A stretch of DNA of 64,000 nt from Varanus komodoensis (lineage: Eukaryota > Chordata > Lepidosauria > Squamata > Varanidae). The DNA is taken from contig NW_025336598.1 in assembly GCF_004798865.1 (NCBI RefSeq), forward strand, positions 37,292,769 through 37,356,768. The letters are read 5' to 3'. This document shows positions 35,934 through 47,242 of this stretch, piece by piece (the stretch's first letter is position 1; each line of letters opens with the position of its first letter). The translations under genes were made by a program, and so were the position numbers. The notes under the pieces are model-generated. The model searched no databases and was not told the origin of the DNA. It was given only the letters and a program-made list of their open reading frames with translations.

Positions 35934-37977
35934 GAAATGAAGCCCCATTAATTTCTATCGATATGAATGTATGTAGTCATGCAGTGGATTTTGATCTGCT
36001 GCTTATATGGAATCATGACGTACAACCAGCTGTTCCTTTCCCGACAAATAGAAAATATGAGTTGGTCAATCTAATATTCTGGTCTAATAAGCATCCAAAC
36101 AAATTCCACCATGACACCTTTTTAGTGCAAATGAGTTTTATCCCTTGATATGAGAGCTGATCCATCTTTCTCTAGTATCAGGGTGGATTTAGCCTAAAAG
36201 GTTATTACCCTGAGTGCACAGGATGTTCTGTTCTGCTTCTGTTTGCTTTTCTCTTTTCATCCCTCAGGAAAGAACTGACAGTTGGAAGGGAACTTGTCAT
36301 TTGCTCTAGATTAAAGAATACCTTAGACAGCACATTTCTGCTTTCTTTCATTAAACAGTAAGTTACATTCTTTAGCTGGTGGCATAAGCTTCCTGCAGGC
36401 TTTGAAGCCTCTGGTGAAGGCATGCCAGGAGTTTTGAGATCTGGACATTAAAGCGGAATTCTTGCTCCCATGTACAAAAGTCAGGGGTAAAGAAGCTCAG
36501 GCTGGGGAGGGGGAAAGGGTGCCCTAGTCTGGTCCTCAGCGATCCCCAGAAAGCCACACTCACCTCCCTGGACTCACTCCTTTTCCCCACAACCACTGAG
36601 GGTGACTTTTCTGTGGTTTTCCCCTACCCATCATCCTATTGCTTAGGTGGCTGTTATTGTTGTTTAAAGGTTATTTTAAAAGGACCGCAAATTTTCAAAA
36701 TAAATTCACAAATCTACCAAACAGAAGTAAGGATATAATTCATAACATCCTTTCTTAATTACCAAAAAGGAAAAAAATCATATTCATCCTAACAATGTAC
36801 AAATGAAGTTAATCTTGAACATTATAACCGCAGTACCTTACAAACAAACCCTATCATTCAATTAAACAATCTGTTTGTTGACTCTTCTTCTCTAATTTTT
36901 AGTATATAAGTGAGTTTAGCCATGCATATTTCAACATATTCCACAATCTGTTCTGGAAAGCTGGGAGACCCTCTGAAGAAGGTTCTTTTTAAGCTTGAAG
37001 GGAGACATAAATGTTTTAAACAAACAAGTAATGCCACAATAAATCAGTTAATGTTTAATGAGCCACAGGTCTCTTTGTATATACCATGACAGTGTACGGA
37101 GTGGGCAAATGTTTCTAGTACTCACAATATAGCAGTCTTTTATTTTTCCATTTGTTGCTACTAAATACAAATGTCTGTTGAGTATAAAAGCCCCACAAAG
37201 AATATGGAATGAATAATCCGCTTGCTAGAAAGAATGTATGAAGTGTCAGAGCATAAAAAGAACATTTTTCCATATTTTTTGTTGCCCATTAGATATGACT
37301 TTCCAACAGGTAGAAAGAATAAAAAATACAAATCATTGAATCAATTCCTCACAATTTTTGTCCTGTTCTCCACTCTAATCTGATTTATTATGAAATCTAA
37401 CCAAGGCTAGGCTTTTGATGGCTATTAGATGGAAATAAATTAATATCTAACACAAAACATATTCCTCTATGCCAGGTTTGAATCAGTTTATTGTCTGTAG
37501 TGAATGACATTCATGCCAGTAGCATCTGCATAATTGGAAGAAACATGATAATATGAAAGAATAAGGGAGAAAAGAAAACACTTATTTCTGATCACTCTGG
37601 TGGTGCTCAAGAAAAGTACCCAAACAGTTATTTTCTCTGGTAGCAATTCCAAGGAGTAGTTTATCAAATGAAGGCCCTATAGATGAACCAGATGCCCTGT
37701 GTTTGACAAGGAGCATGTTTCCTGCTTCCAAATACATTACAAGTCAGGGAAGGTATGCAGACAGCTCGTACGCTACACAGATGTGCATCATACACAGAGC
37801 AGGAGAAAGATAAATCCCATAGTTGCCTCTCTGGGCAGACAGAGCTTTACAAATTTCTGTCCCTTCCAAAGAAGTGGGAAAAAGGATTTCTGGAGCAAGT
37901 CCCCCAAAAGGAAATGTCACTCCATTTGGGGCTGCTTAGCTGAGACAAGCAGTAGTATGGTTGAGGTAGAGCCTTAG
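35934..37977. other. unique, largely AT-rich DNA
   Basis: No gene was recognised. Around 36990-37020 the phrase AAGCTTGAAGGGAGACATAAATG could be a worn LINE tail. The block 36640-37560 is AT-rich without a clear repeat. Confidence 0.4.
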
Positions 37978-38052
37978 GCTGCGACCTATACCCTCTTGCT
38001 TAAAATAAGCCATCTTGAACTTACTGGGACTTATATTGAATAGACAAGTATA
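37978..38052. repeat. palindromic repeat, family C
   Basis: GGCTGCGACCTATACCCTCT, then TTGAACTTACTGGGACTTAT and TGAATAGACAAGTATA match in order the family C sequence (gctgcaatcctatacacac...tgaactcaatgggacttacttctgagtagacatg). Confidence 0.65.
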
Positions 38053-40204
38053 GTACTGCACTGTTATACACACTGTACCATTGCAGTAAGAGTAGTAGGA
38101 GTGGGAGTACCTTTAAGGGCCAGGAAAATTCAAAGGGTAAAATAAAAGACTGAACCCTGCAGATCCACATGTCAGTACTCCTCTCTGTACGAAGACAGCC
38201 TTCCTCCAGCCGGACGTCACACCCCAACACATCTAGGAGGGACCAGATTGGGCAAGGCTGGTCTAACATGTTTGAAAGAGACAAAGGATGCACTTCAGTT
38301 CAAAGCCCAGTGCTGGACACGTCTTTGTGAACGTGGGTCTAACTAAGCTCAGTGGGTCTTGCAGAGAGGGCCTGGGACAGCTGCCTTGCTTTCACTTGGG
38401 GATGGGATGCTTCATTATTGATCCCTGTTGATTTTCCATTGGATTAAAGTATGTACTATTTTTACAGAAGACAGTGAAGTGTGTGACAGGTCAAACTTAC
38501 TTGGCAACACTGGCTTGTCATTGTTAAATACCAGTCAAGGGACTTCCAGTGATGAGAGAACCACACACACATTATTTGCTGGTGTGCCATTGCTTTGCAT
38601 GGAAATTCAAGGGGAAGAAACCTTTAGAGAAATGCAATGGGTCAGGTTCAGGATTGTTGTGTTCACCTTACTGAAGAGATGAGTGAGGAGGGTATGGAAG
38701 GATCCAGACAATCTTTATACAGTCACCTGTCCAGCAACCTGTCGCTTCCTTGCCTTGCTGAACCTCAGGTAATCTCCAAGGGAAGCCAAGATGAGGTTAC
38801 TGGTTCCATAGGACTTTTTTAGATCAGGAAGGCCAGACAGCTGGGGAGGCTGTGGAGCAACAGAGAGATGAGAGACAGAAGATGCACCCAGGGGCTCAGC
38901 CACCTCATAAAGCTTGAGCTCAAATAAAACCACCAAAACACATTCGAAATAAATTATGCAGGGGCCTGAAAATGAAGCAGAACAGTGGAAGCCTCCTTCA
39001 TGGGGGACAAAATCTTTCAGGAAACGGGAGGGTGCATTTTGGTGCAGCACCAGTTCCCTGCAGTAAGGCACAGCCTACATTGTGGAGGATGCCAGGTGCC
39101 AATACTGTTAATGCCATGGCAACTCATGGTGGCAGTACAAATCAAAACCAAAAACCCATGGAAAGAAGGAAGACCCCATTGTGAGAAAGTGCTGAATAAT
39201 TTCTCCTTCCTTTAATTTCTCTGTCCGCAACTAGGTTGAAGAATTTTGAGAAGTCATCTGTGCATACCCTAATAGGATTAGAAGATGCAATCAGCAAAAT
39301 AAATAAATACATACATGCCAGTTCAACTAAGAAAAGGATTTGCTATTTCTTACAACAGCAAGAGGATAGAAAAATATACTGGTATTGAGTCAGGGCAAAC
39401 AAGCTCTATCAAATTAGTTATCCTGATGTACATTGTCCCCCTCTTGGAGTTTAGAGATGCATAGCACACCTGGTGCTATTCACAGCGATGCTTTTGCTTT
39501 GTTTTTATTAACATCATTGTCCAAGATGAAATAAATCATTCACAAATTTCCACCTCCAGAAGTACAAGGGACACATCCAGTATTTTATATGCACACCATT
39601 TATGCACACCAAATGCTTTCCCATCAGGGCTTTTGCCAATCTTTAGCACGTGAAATAGGGTGCGGGCAGAGATATTGCCATGGTTCATATGTCAATATTT
39701 CTCCATTGGTGTCCCAAGAGGCAGCTGCAAAGCACTCCTTAGATGCTACTGATATGTGCATGTGTAGCTCCTTGGAGATCATGCAGAATGCAATGAGAGG
39801 CAAGAGAGGCACAGAGGTTTCCGAAGCCATCAGCCATCTTAGCATTGCCAGGAGCTGTGGATTTCACCCATGTTAAGGAGGGAGGCTTTCCTGCCTACAC
39901 ATATTTTTATGCAGCTAGCTGCATAGCTCATTCTTTTCTCCTTCTCTTTGTGGAAGGATCAAACTGCCATCATCTGTGCAACACATACCACACCATGTGC
40001 TGAAAAGGTTTAATAGCTGTTGATGTTCCCAAGAGAATAACTTCAATCCACTGCCATTTCCAGTTTTCAAAACAGTTCTTCTTTTTTTATACACATTGCT
40101 ATTGTGATCATCAGTAGGCAATCTAAATGTAACTTTCCTTCTTTGCTGAGAATGGTGTCATTCTGCTTTCACTTGCAAACAAACAAGCGGGCAAGCAAAC
40201 AGAA
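38053..40204. other. unique DNA, nothing recognised
   Basis: No gene or named repeat was recognised. The 118-codon minus-strand frame at 38715-39071 has no known domain. Confidence 0.45.
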
Positions 40205-40272
40205 GGGTGCAATCCAGCCAAAGTCCTATTGATCCTTACGGGAGAAATTTGAGCATGTTCTTGCCTTTCCCA
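40205..40272. repeat. palindromic repeat fragment, family C
   Basis: GGGTGCAATCCAGCCAAAGTC, TATTGATCCTTACGGGAGAA resemble one worn copy of the family C repeat. The right arm is poorly preserved. Confidence 0.4.
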
Positions 40273-40430
40273 GGAGGACATAGATGTGCTTAGCTATGGC
40301 TGGGTCAGCCTTTTTTCATTTTTAAACACAGCAGTCTTACCAGGTTGAAGGAGGGATAAACTGTGGCAGAGAAATCTCCGATACCATCTCCAGGGCTCGC
40401 ATGTCTTTTTTCACCATTCCAGAAGTAGGT

Positions 40431-40472
40431 CTGGATCCAAAGCCCTGGAGATTGACAGGGCTTTGGATCCAG
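40431..40472. repeat. perfect 17-bp inverted repeat (hairpin)
   Basis: CTGGATCCAAAGCCCTG at 40431-40447 and CAGGGCTTTGGATCCAG at 40456-40472 are exact reverse complements separated by 8 bases. A transcript of either strand would form a stable 17-bp stem. No T-run follows, and no known RNA matches it by eye. Confidence 0.9.
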
Positions 40473-40619
40473 CGAAGTCACTGCCTCACCCTTGATATAC
40501 CTCCTTTTTGCACTTAGCACTTCAATGGCAGAACAGCAAGGCAGGAGGAGGTTTCCATACCCATAATAAAGGGACTTGCAAAAGGAAAGAGGGAACTGCA
40601 TCCTTTGTTGTAGGATGGG

Positions 40620-41790
40620 CCAGCCATGAAGTCATCTCTGATTTATGGTGACCCCATGAGTGAAAGCCCTCCAAAATGTCCTATCCATGACAGCCCTTCC
40701 AAACTCAAGGCTGTGACTTCCTTCATGGATTCAATCCATCTCATGTTTTGTCTTCCTTTTTGTCTTCTCTCTTCAGCTTTCCCTAATTTTCTCCTCCCAT
40801 GAGTCTTGCCTTCTCATGATGTGCCAAAAGTATGAAAGCCTCAGTTTTGTCATATTTAGTTCTAGGGAAAACGCTGGCTTGATTTGAACTATGACACACT
40901 CGTTTGCATTTCTGTCAGTCCAGGGTATTCACAAAGATCTCTTCCAGCACCACGGTTTGAATGCATCTATTTTCTTCCTGTCATTTTTCGTCACTGTCCA
41001 GCTTCCACACCCATTGGTAATACAATAATATGGATGATTTTAGCCATGGTCTCCAGTTAAACATCCTTAAACTTGAAGATTTTTCTAGTTCCTTCATTGC
41101 TGCCCTTCCAACTCTCAGTTTTCTTTGAATTTCTTGTCTGCAGGTTCCATTTGAACTGAAGACTGGGCCAGGTATGCAAAATATTTCACAACTTCAATTA
41201 ATTCATTGTTACCGATAAAGTTCTGTAATATATCTGTGGTCACAATTTCTGTTTTCTTAATAGTGCAGTCCCACTTTTGCACTTTCTTCTTTTACTTTTA
41301 TCCGGAGTCATTTCAACTCATTCCTGCTTTCTGCCAGTAGTGTGGTATTATCTACATATCTTAAATTAGTGATGTATCTTCTACCAATTTTCATTCCTTC
41401 CTCTGATTTGAATCGAGCATACCTTATAATATGTTCTGTACATAAATTGAACAGATAGGAAGATACAGTACATCCTTGTCTGACACCTTTTCCTATGAGA
41501 AACCATTCTGCATCTCCATATTCTGTCCTAACAGTAGCATCAGGACAACCAAGTGCTGAGACACTCACATTTCTTTCAGGACCACTCATAGCTTCTCATG
41601 CTCCATACAGTCAAAGACTTTGCTCTGGCCTATAACATATAGATGGGTCTGTTTCTGAACTCCATTGGTGCCCTCAGCCAAAATATATTTGCAATATGAT
41701 CTCTAGTGCCTCTTCCTTTTGGGAATCCAGCTTGAACATCAGGCATTTCTTGCTCCATATAGGGTAATATTCTTTGTTGAAACTATTTTC
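40620..41790 (-). mobile_element. RTE-BovB LINE, antisense, about 1.2 kb
   Basis: On the minus strand the frame at 41308-41589 reads ATVRTEYGDAEWFLIGKGVRQGC, then SSYLFNLCTEHII, IGRRYITNLRYVDNTTLLAES. This is the reverse transcriptase palm of BovB, including the YADD box (here YVDN, so the catalytic Asp pair is damaged). The 3' end lies to the left, where GATTTATGGTGACCCCATGA at 40639-40658 is the antisense of the BovB terminal phrase. The copy is 5' truncated within the reverse transcriptase, its frame is broken between the palm and the C terminus, and it is inactive. Confidence 0.88.
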
Positions 41791-41799
41791 TTGAGTGGA

Positions 41800-42394
41800 A
41801 ATGAGTGCAATGGTCCTACGGGAGCTGCACCCCTTGTACCTTGGGCATTCAAATATATAATGAATGTTTCCAATCCGTGGGCCATTGTTTAGTTTTCCAT
41901 ATTTGTTGGCATATCCTAGTATATCCTCCAGGGAGTGTAGGAGTGCAACCTATATTTAATCGTTGAGCTGCAGCAGCAGCTGATAGTATGTGATAATGGC
42001 AAGCACAGAGCCGGGACAGCAGTCATGGACTTCCCCTTGTGCTCAGCCTGAGCCATGCCAATAGGAAGCCTGTGAACACTTGCGGATGCCCAGCTGAGAA
42101 ACCAGCAACCTTCTTCCATGTCAGCTGCAGCTATATCTGGCGTGGAAGAGGGACACTGCTTGTGCAGCCGTTGGGAGGGGCTTGCCAGGCAGGCAGGGCT
42201 GCTCACAATCAGACTTCTCCAGCTTCACTTGCAGTTGTTCAAACCGCGGCTGACGAGTGAGGGGGTGCTGCCTGCACAGCATCTGAGGCTCAGTCCCTGG
42301 TGAGTGCCCACCAGACGTTGCTCACTACCTTGGGCAGGGGCTTCCAGGGAAGGACCACTAAAGCCATATCCCCAACAGGTATATAGTAGAGGAG
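41800..42394. other. unique DNA, nothing recognised
   Basis: No gene or named repeat was recognised. A patch at 41960-42300 is GC-richer, with overlapping short frames on both strands. Confidence 0.4.
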
Positions 42395-42900
42395 AGGAGC
42401 CCCCAGGTAACCTGGCCTGAAGTCATTTAGTGCTTTGAATGCCACTGCAAGCACTTTGAATTGGGCTTGGAAATGGTTCGGACTAGCAGCCAGTGCAGGT
42501 GGAAAAGTACTGACATGATATGATCACGTCGGCCAGTCTAGCTTAACAACAACCTTCATGTCTTACTCTGGACCTTTATGGGAACAAATAGTCCCAGGTA
42601 TGGGCCACTTGTGACCCTCTCGTTGTTCCAGCTGACAACTCCCATAGTTCCGTTCTTGCCCTAAACCAGTTTAGATGTAAAAGGCAACAGCCAGCATATT
42701 CAACTGATCCAAGAAGCAAATAAAAAGTCAGCAAAGCTGGTATAAAATTGGAGTTACATTCTCTGATCTCAGACGAAAGTCTGACTGCTGCATTTAGGGC
42801 TGATTGAAGCTTCTGGACTGAACTCAGTGCTGTGCGAATTACAATAATCCAGCCTGGAGGGAACCGAAGCATGAAAGAGTAAGGCCAAGCCTCCATTCTC
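42395..42900 (-). mobile_element. L2-type LINE fragment with a nested insertion
   Basis: Antisense L2-type ORF2 sequence is visible at 42410-42533 (AGTGCTTTGAATGCCACTGC, CACTTTGAATTGGGCTTGG, GATCACGTCGGCCAGTCTAG) and resumes at 42778 (TGCTGCATTTAGGGCTGATT, then ACAATAATCCAGCCTGGAGG). About 240 bp of foreign sequence lies between, flanked by AGTCTAGCT and AGTCTGACT, a possible imperfect target-site duplication. The element is truncated at both ends. Confidence 0.7.
42534..42769. mobile_element. insertion inside the L2-type element
   Basis: The sequence between the two halves of the L2-type fragment does not belong to that LINE. Part of it (GGTATGGGCCACTTGTGACC, then CTGACAACTCCCATAG near 42630) resembles half of a family A palindromic element. 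The rest is unassigned. The near-duplicated 8-9 bp at the borders fits a DNA transposon or an LTR-less insertion, but mismatches leave this open. Confidence 0.4.
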
Positions 42901-44315
42901 TAGGAAAGGTTGCCGCTCGCATATCTGCTCAAGCTAATAAAAGGCACTGCTAGCGAGCACCACCCCAGGAGCATCCAGCTGTAATGATGGATTACAGCTC
43001 TGCTGCTTCGAGGCAAGAGCAGCCCAGCCTCAGCCCAGCCACCCACTCAGCTGCCGAGTGCCAGCAAATGGCATTTTGTGCACACACACCATTTTTAAAG
43101 GTGTGCATGTGCGGATAGCTACTCCAGGGTTTTTCAAATTATGAAATACGGAACTGGATGTTCCTGGATGCATTTCTGCTTATATTTTGTTTGGATGAGT
43201 CTATTGCCAAGGAAATGTGTTAACGGTTGCTTTGTTTTGAGCACTGCTATTAACACCAGAACACTTGCACTGGCAAACTAAGCCATACTCGCACTCTGAG
43301 CATGGCTCTTCCTGCTTTTTCGGTTTTTGCTTTTTGTATTATGGTTAGTCAACTAATGCATCTGATGATCCTGATGACTGGAAGGTAAGACATTAAAAAC
43401 TCCTTCCAATGTCACACATTGTAGTTCTACAATTTATCCATAGTTTTTACAAATTTAAACTATATATTTGCTGTGGCTCTTTTTGCCCCCAGAAATCTTG
43501 AGGAAGGGTATCTTTTAAAAAATTCTAGAAGGACTGGTATTTGTTGGGACACAAAAACCTGCTATCACACGCACATAGCCACACAAAAGCAAGCTCTAAA
43601 ATAACAGGTTGTCCTACCTATTGTGGGCAGAACTCTTGAAATCTGAAAAATCCATGTGAATTATGAATTGGTTGCAACAGTGCATAGATTGCCTTTCAAA
43701 TGCTGGAGCTCGTTCCCTGCATGCACAAGGCTCCACATTCTGGACCAATTCAGCATTCAATTAAGATGTTGTGTTAAGAGCTTTCCTTGTTCAAACTAAT
43801 TAACTTCTGGGCTGACGCTGAGGTGATGTAGATGAGATCCTTCCTAGGCAAAGGTTATCATCTTATCCTCTAGACTGTGGATATCTCTGCTGCCATAAAC
43901 CCCAAATACTTACTTGAATTGCTGGAAGAAGTCAGGGCATCCCATGCGTGGCCAGTTCTTGCCTGTGCCGGGCCAAGTAAGTGCTTTTGGCTTTCCACTG
44001 CAATCTGTGTTGTGCAGACATGTGCTCTGTGCTTGCATCATACTTTGTAATGAGCTCTGAAGATCCTCATTTGCACTTGCCCTTCTCAGCATAATCAAAT
44101 CATATTTAATGACTAGACATTTAATTGGAATTAACTGTGAATGCAGTGAATGATGTTATCCCTCCATATTTCTAATTTCTGGACTGTAATGTTGTTTCTG
44201 CATAAGTTCCAAAGGAACTCAACTTCTGCTTGGCACAAACCCTATGAAAAGAAATGCAGGGCTTCCTCTTTAAAAGGCAGCCCACTGGCAGTCCTTCTTC
44301 CTCATCCATTATATC
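42901..44315. other. unique DNA, nothing recognised
   Basis: No gene or named repeat was recognised. A short CACACACACC run occurs at 43080-43090. Confidence 0.45.
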
Positions 44316-44457
44316 TAGTGCAGGGCTGGACCACTTGTGCACTCCAGCTGTTGTATTATAAAACTCCTATCCTCTCTAGTCAGCATACTCAATGATGAGG
44401 CATCATGGGAATTGTAGGCCAAAATAGCTGAAGGGCCATGTATTGCCCACCCCTGAC
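44316..44457. repeat. palindromic MITE-like repeat, family A
   Basis: GTGCAGGGCTGGACCACTTG at the left and TATTGCCCACCCCTGACC at the right are the outer arms. ATGATGAGGCATCATGGGAA and TTGTAGGCCAAAATAGCTG near 44400 are the right inner arm. The left inner arm (AACTCCTATCC) is worn. Confidence 0.7.
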
Positions 44458-44696
44458 CAGTGCATGAGTCCCCAGTGTGGTGCCCATGAGCACCAGGGCA
44501 CTCACGGGGATTTCTGACAGCGGCACCCATGAAGCAAATTTCTTCCTGCCTCCTTTCTCACCCCAACAACTTTCCCACTGTGTCTCTCCCTCCCCACCTG
44601 TTGACTCCCCATTTCTAGTCTCCAGGCCAGCTGCTTCTCTCCCCTCTAGCATTTTGCCTTAATGCTTGTTCATTTGCTTGTTTGCTTGTTTTAAAC
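44458..44696. other. unique DNA, nothing recognised
   Basis: No gene or repeat was recognised apart from short TTGCTTGTTTGCTTGTTT near 44674. Confidence 0.4.
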
Positions 44697-44943
44697 AGAC
44701 AATCCAGATTCAGGCTGGGCAGCAGGGAAAGCTTCCTCATGGTCAGAGCAATACAACAGTGGAACCAGCTGCCTGGAGAGGGGGTGGGCTCTCCCCCACT
44801 AGAGACATTCAAGGTGCAACTGGGCAGCCATCTGAGTGGGATGGTGTAAACTGGTGTCCTGCAACAGCAGGGGGCAGGACCCGATGGCCTTCATGGCCCC
44901 TTCCAACTCTACCATTCTATGATTCTGTGATTCTATGATTTCT
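44697..44943 (+). mobile_element. CR1 LINE 3' end
   Basis: CAGGGAAAGCTTCCTCATGG, AATACAACAGTGGAACCAGC, CTAGAGACATTCAAGGTGCA and ACTGGGCAGCCATCTGAGTG follow CR1 order. The element ends with the diagnostic tail units CATTCTATGATTCTGTG at 44919-44935. It abuts an antisense L2-type element at 44944. Confidence 0.9.
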
Positions 44944-45515
44944 ATCCCTTCTTTATCTGGCCAAATCTCAAGACGACTTACAACCAGAACATAACTGCAC
45001 ATTAAAATACAGATATAATATATGAAATATACAATAAAATAATTCTAACTATATGATAAAATAATCCACCCTTTAAATAGAAGGTAAATAAAAAGGTTTT
45101 GGTCTGGTGTCAAAAAAGAATAAAGTGTTGGGGAGCAGATTCCAAAACTGGGGTGCTAGCACAGAAAAGGCCCTTCCCCAGGTAGCCACTCTCAAAAAGT
45201 TAGGCCTCCCAAAGAAGATCCTCAGTGGAAGACCCAGAGTTCAGGCAGGTATATAGGGAAGGCTCACTTCCTTCCAACAATCAGGCACCTAAAATGTTAG
45301 GGCTTTATATGTCAAAGTTAACACCTTAAATCAGACTGGGACTTCCATTGGTAACCAATGAAGATAATCTAGGACTGGTGTTATAAGATCACTTTTGCCA
45401 GTCCTAGTGAGCAATCGTGTGGCTCTACTCTGTACCAACTGAAATATCTGGATCGTCCTCAAGGGTAGCCCCATGCAGAGCGTGATACAATAATCCAACT
45501 GGGAGACTACCAAAG
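44944..45515 (-). mobile_element. L2-type LINE 3' region
   Basis: On the minus strand the frame 45331-45513 reads SQLDYCITLCMGLP, then IQIFQLVQSRATRLLTRTGKSD, LITPVLDYLHWLPME. This is the C-terminal L2 motif series 'LDYCNxLxxGLP...LQLVQNAAARLLT...HITPVLxxLHWLPV'. The tail lies at the left (TTATCTGGCCAAATCTCAAG, then GACTTACAACC). Between them the frame is broken several times. This is the best evidence for the L2 assignment of all related fragments in the window. Confidence 0.85.
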
Positions 45516-46587
45516 CAAGGATTACTGTTGCTAGCCTCTGCCTTGCTCTTGGCAGCTCCCACTGAGCCTCTTCCCTCGCTATTTCTCCCCAGTGTCCTCA
45601 GGAAATTGTTTCTGTACCTTCCAATCTCAGGCTCTGTTCATTCTCTACCCCTTTGCTTTAATGTTTCCCCTCCCTCCCAGCCTCTAGCCTCATTATTCCT
45701 CTCCTTCCTGCCACACACACACACCCCTCCCTTCTTTATTTCTCTTTTGACTAGCCAGGTCCCCAGCACAGCCATTCCGTCACTAGACAAGTTTTCCATG
45801 AGGGCCATTTTGTGGTGCTCCTGCAGCAATTTCTCAGATCCCCAAATGTGGCCACAGGTCCACCAAGGTTAGTCAGCCCACTCGCCCCAACCTGGACATT
45901 CAAATGCACATGTCCTCACCCACTGGCTGCCCCTGGGGCCATTAACCTAGTGCAAGGACTGCAAGTCCCAGGGTCAGGTATGCTGGACATTGTGGAGGGT
46001 AAGGTTCAACTTGAGACAGGTGGTCCTGCAATGGCCTAAGCATAGCAACCAAAGCTTGGCATCCTACCGACCGAGAGAAGCTCCCACTTTTTGTGCGAGT
46101 CTGTTTTCCTTTGTTTACCTGTATCACAATAACAGGACTGAGTAGAGTTAAGGCAAGCATGTGATTTGCAAGCTGTGTTTTAGCACATAGGTAATTAGAT
46201 CTTTGCAACTACAAAAGCTGTTACAGTGTTTTGTTAAGTGCTGAGCAAATATTCTGTATTACTCCAGGGCAGGCATGATGACACCATTATCTTGGACTTT
46301 TCTGATACTAATCCACATAAATTGCATTTTAATGCATGCACTGCATATATAACGTTAGGGGAAATTCCATAAAGTACTACAATAATAACCTTCAACATCT
46401 ATGCAACACTTTTTGAGAGTTCATGAACATTCAGCATGCTTTGCAAGATCTTGATACAGAATGACAGTCTCAGGCTACTAACAGGAGATGCTCCTTAACC
46501 AGAAATGGCTCTCGCTGTGCTGTTTCCAAGTGGGACCTATGGGAGCTACAGAGGACTGTGAATCTTTGAACCTGCTGGCTCATTTAA
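45516..46587. other. unique DNA, nothing recognised
   Basis: No gene or firm repeat was recognised. Around 45955-46025 GACTGCAAGTCCCAGGG could be a fragment of a family A palindrome. A short CACACACACACACC run lies near 45713. Confidence 0.4.
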
Positions 46588-46708
46588 AGCAGGGCTAGGC
46601 AAGGTGAGGCCTTTTTTGGCACATAACTCCCACCATCCCTCAGCATCCACTGTACTGGCTAAGGCTATTGGGACTTGTATGCCAAAAAAATCTGGAGGGC
46701 CTCAATCC
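46588..46708. repeat. palindromic MITE-like repeat, family A
   Basis: AAGCAGGGCTAGGCAAGGTG and the right end AATCTGGAGGGCCTCAATCC flank inner arms CATAACTCCCACCATCCCTC and GCTATTGGGACTTGTATGCC. The order matches the copies at 35796 and 44316. Confidence 0.72.
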
Positions 46709-47149
46709 CCCTCCACACACATTTAAAGCTAAATAGAGGCCTCTTAAGGCTTTTCCTATGTAATAGTGTCCCCACCCTTTTTAAGCTTAGGAAAGGAAGA
46801 AATTGCAAGAAGGGACGCCTGCACGTCATCCATTTTGGGCTTTTGCACCGTCCCGTAGAAAGCTTTTAAAAACGTTTAAAAGAACCCTGAGGCATTTTGA
46901 GGAATACTTGAGGAATTCCAAATGTTTTCTGGGATGAGCCAGGCAATGGTGCCCATGTATGCCTTAACTGTAAGGAAGCTTGGTATCTCCCTAGGAGCAT
47001 TCACTGATGGCAAAGAGACACCTGGAGACACACAGTAGCTTCTTTCCAAGTGTTAAATACGATGTAGAAGAACTGTTGATCTCCACTTTCGGGTACCATT
47101 TCAAAAACTTTCCTAACTTAAAGTGACAGTGGGAAATGTGCCCCGGTAG
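46709..47149. other. unique DNA, nothing recognised
   Basis: No gene or named repeat was recognised. Confidence 0.45.
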
Positions 47150-47242
47150 CCATGTCATGAGTGGAGCCAGCGGGGGCCAGGGGTCAGACTAGATAGTCCT
47201 GGAGGCCCCTTCTGACTCACTCTGTTTCTGTGTCCTATGCCT
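47150..47242 (+). mobile_element. CR1 LINE 3' tail
   Basis: ATGTCATGAGTGGAGCCAGC, AGGGGTCAGACTAGATAGTC and CCCCTTCTGACTCACTCTGT match the tail of the copy at 28605-28782. Only about 90 bp is present. Confidence 0.75.

Noticed and set aside
41308-41589. A host gene encoding a reverse transcriptase-like protein
   Set aside because: It is an antisense, 5'-truncated BovB LINE with a damaged catalytic box and a 3' LINE end downstream.
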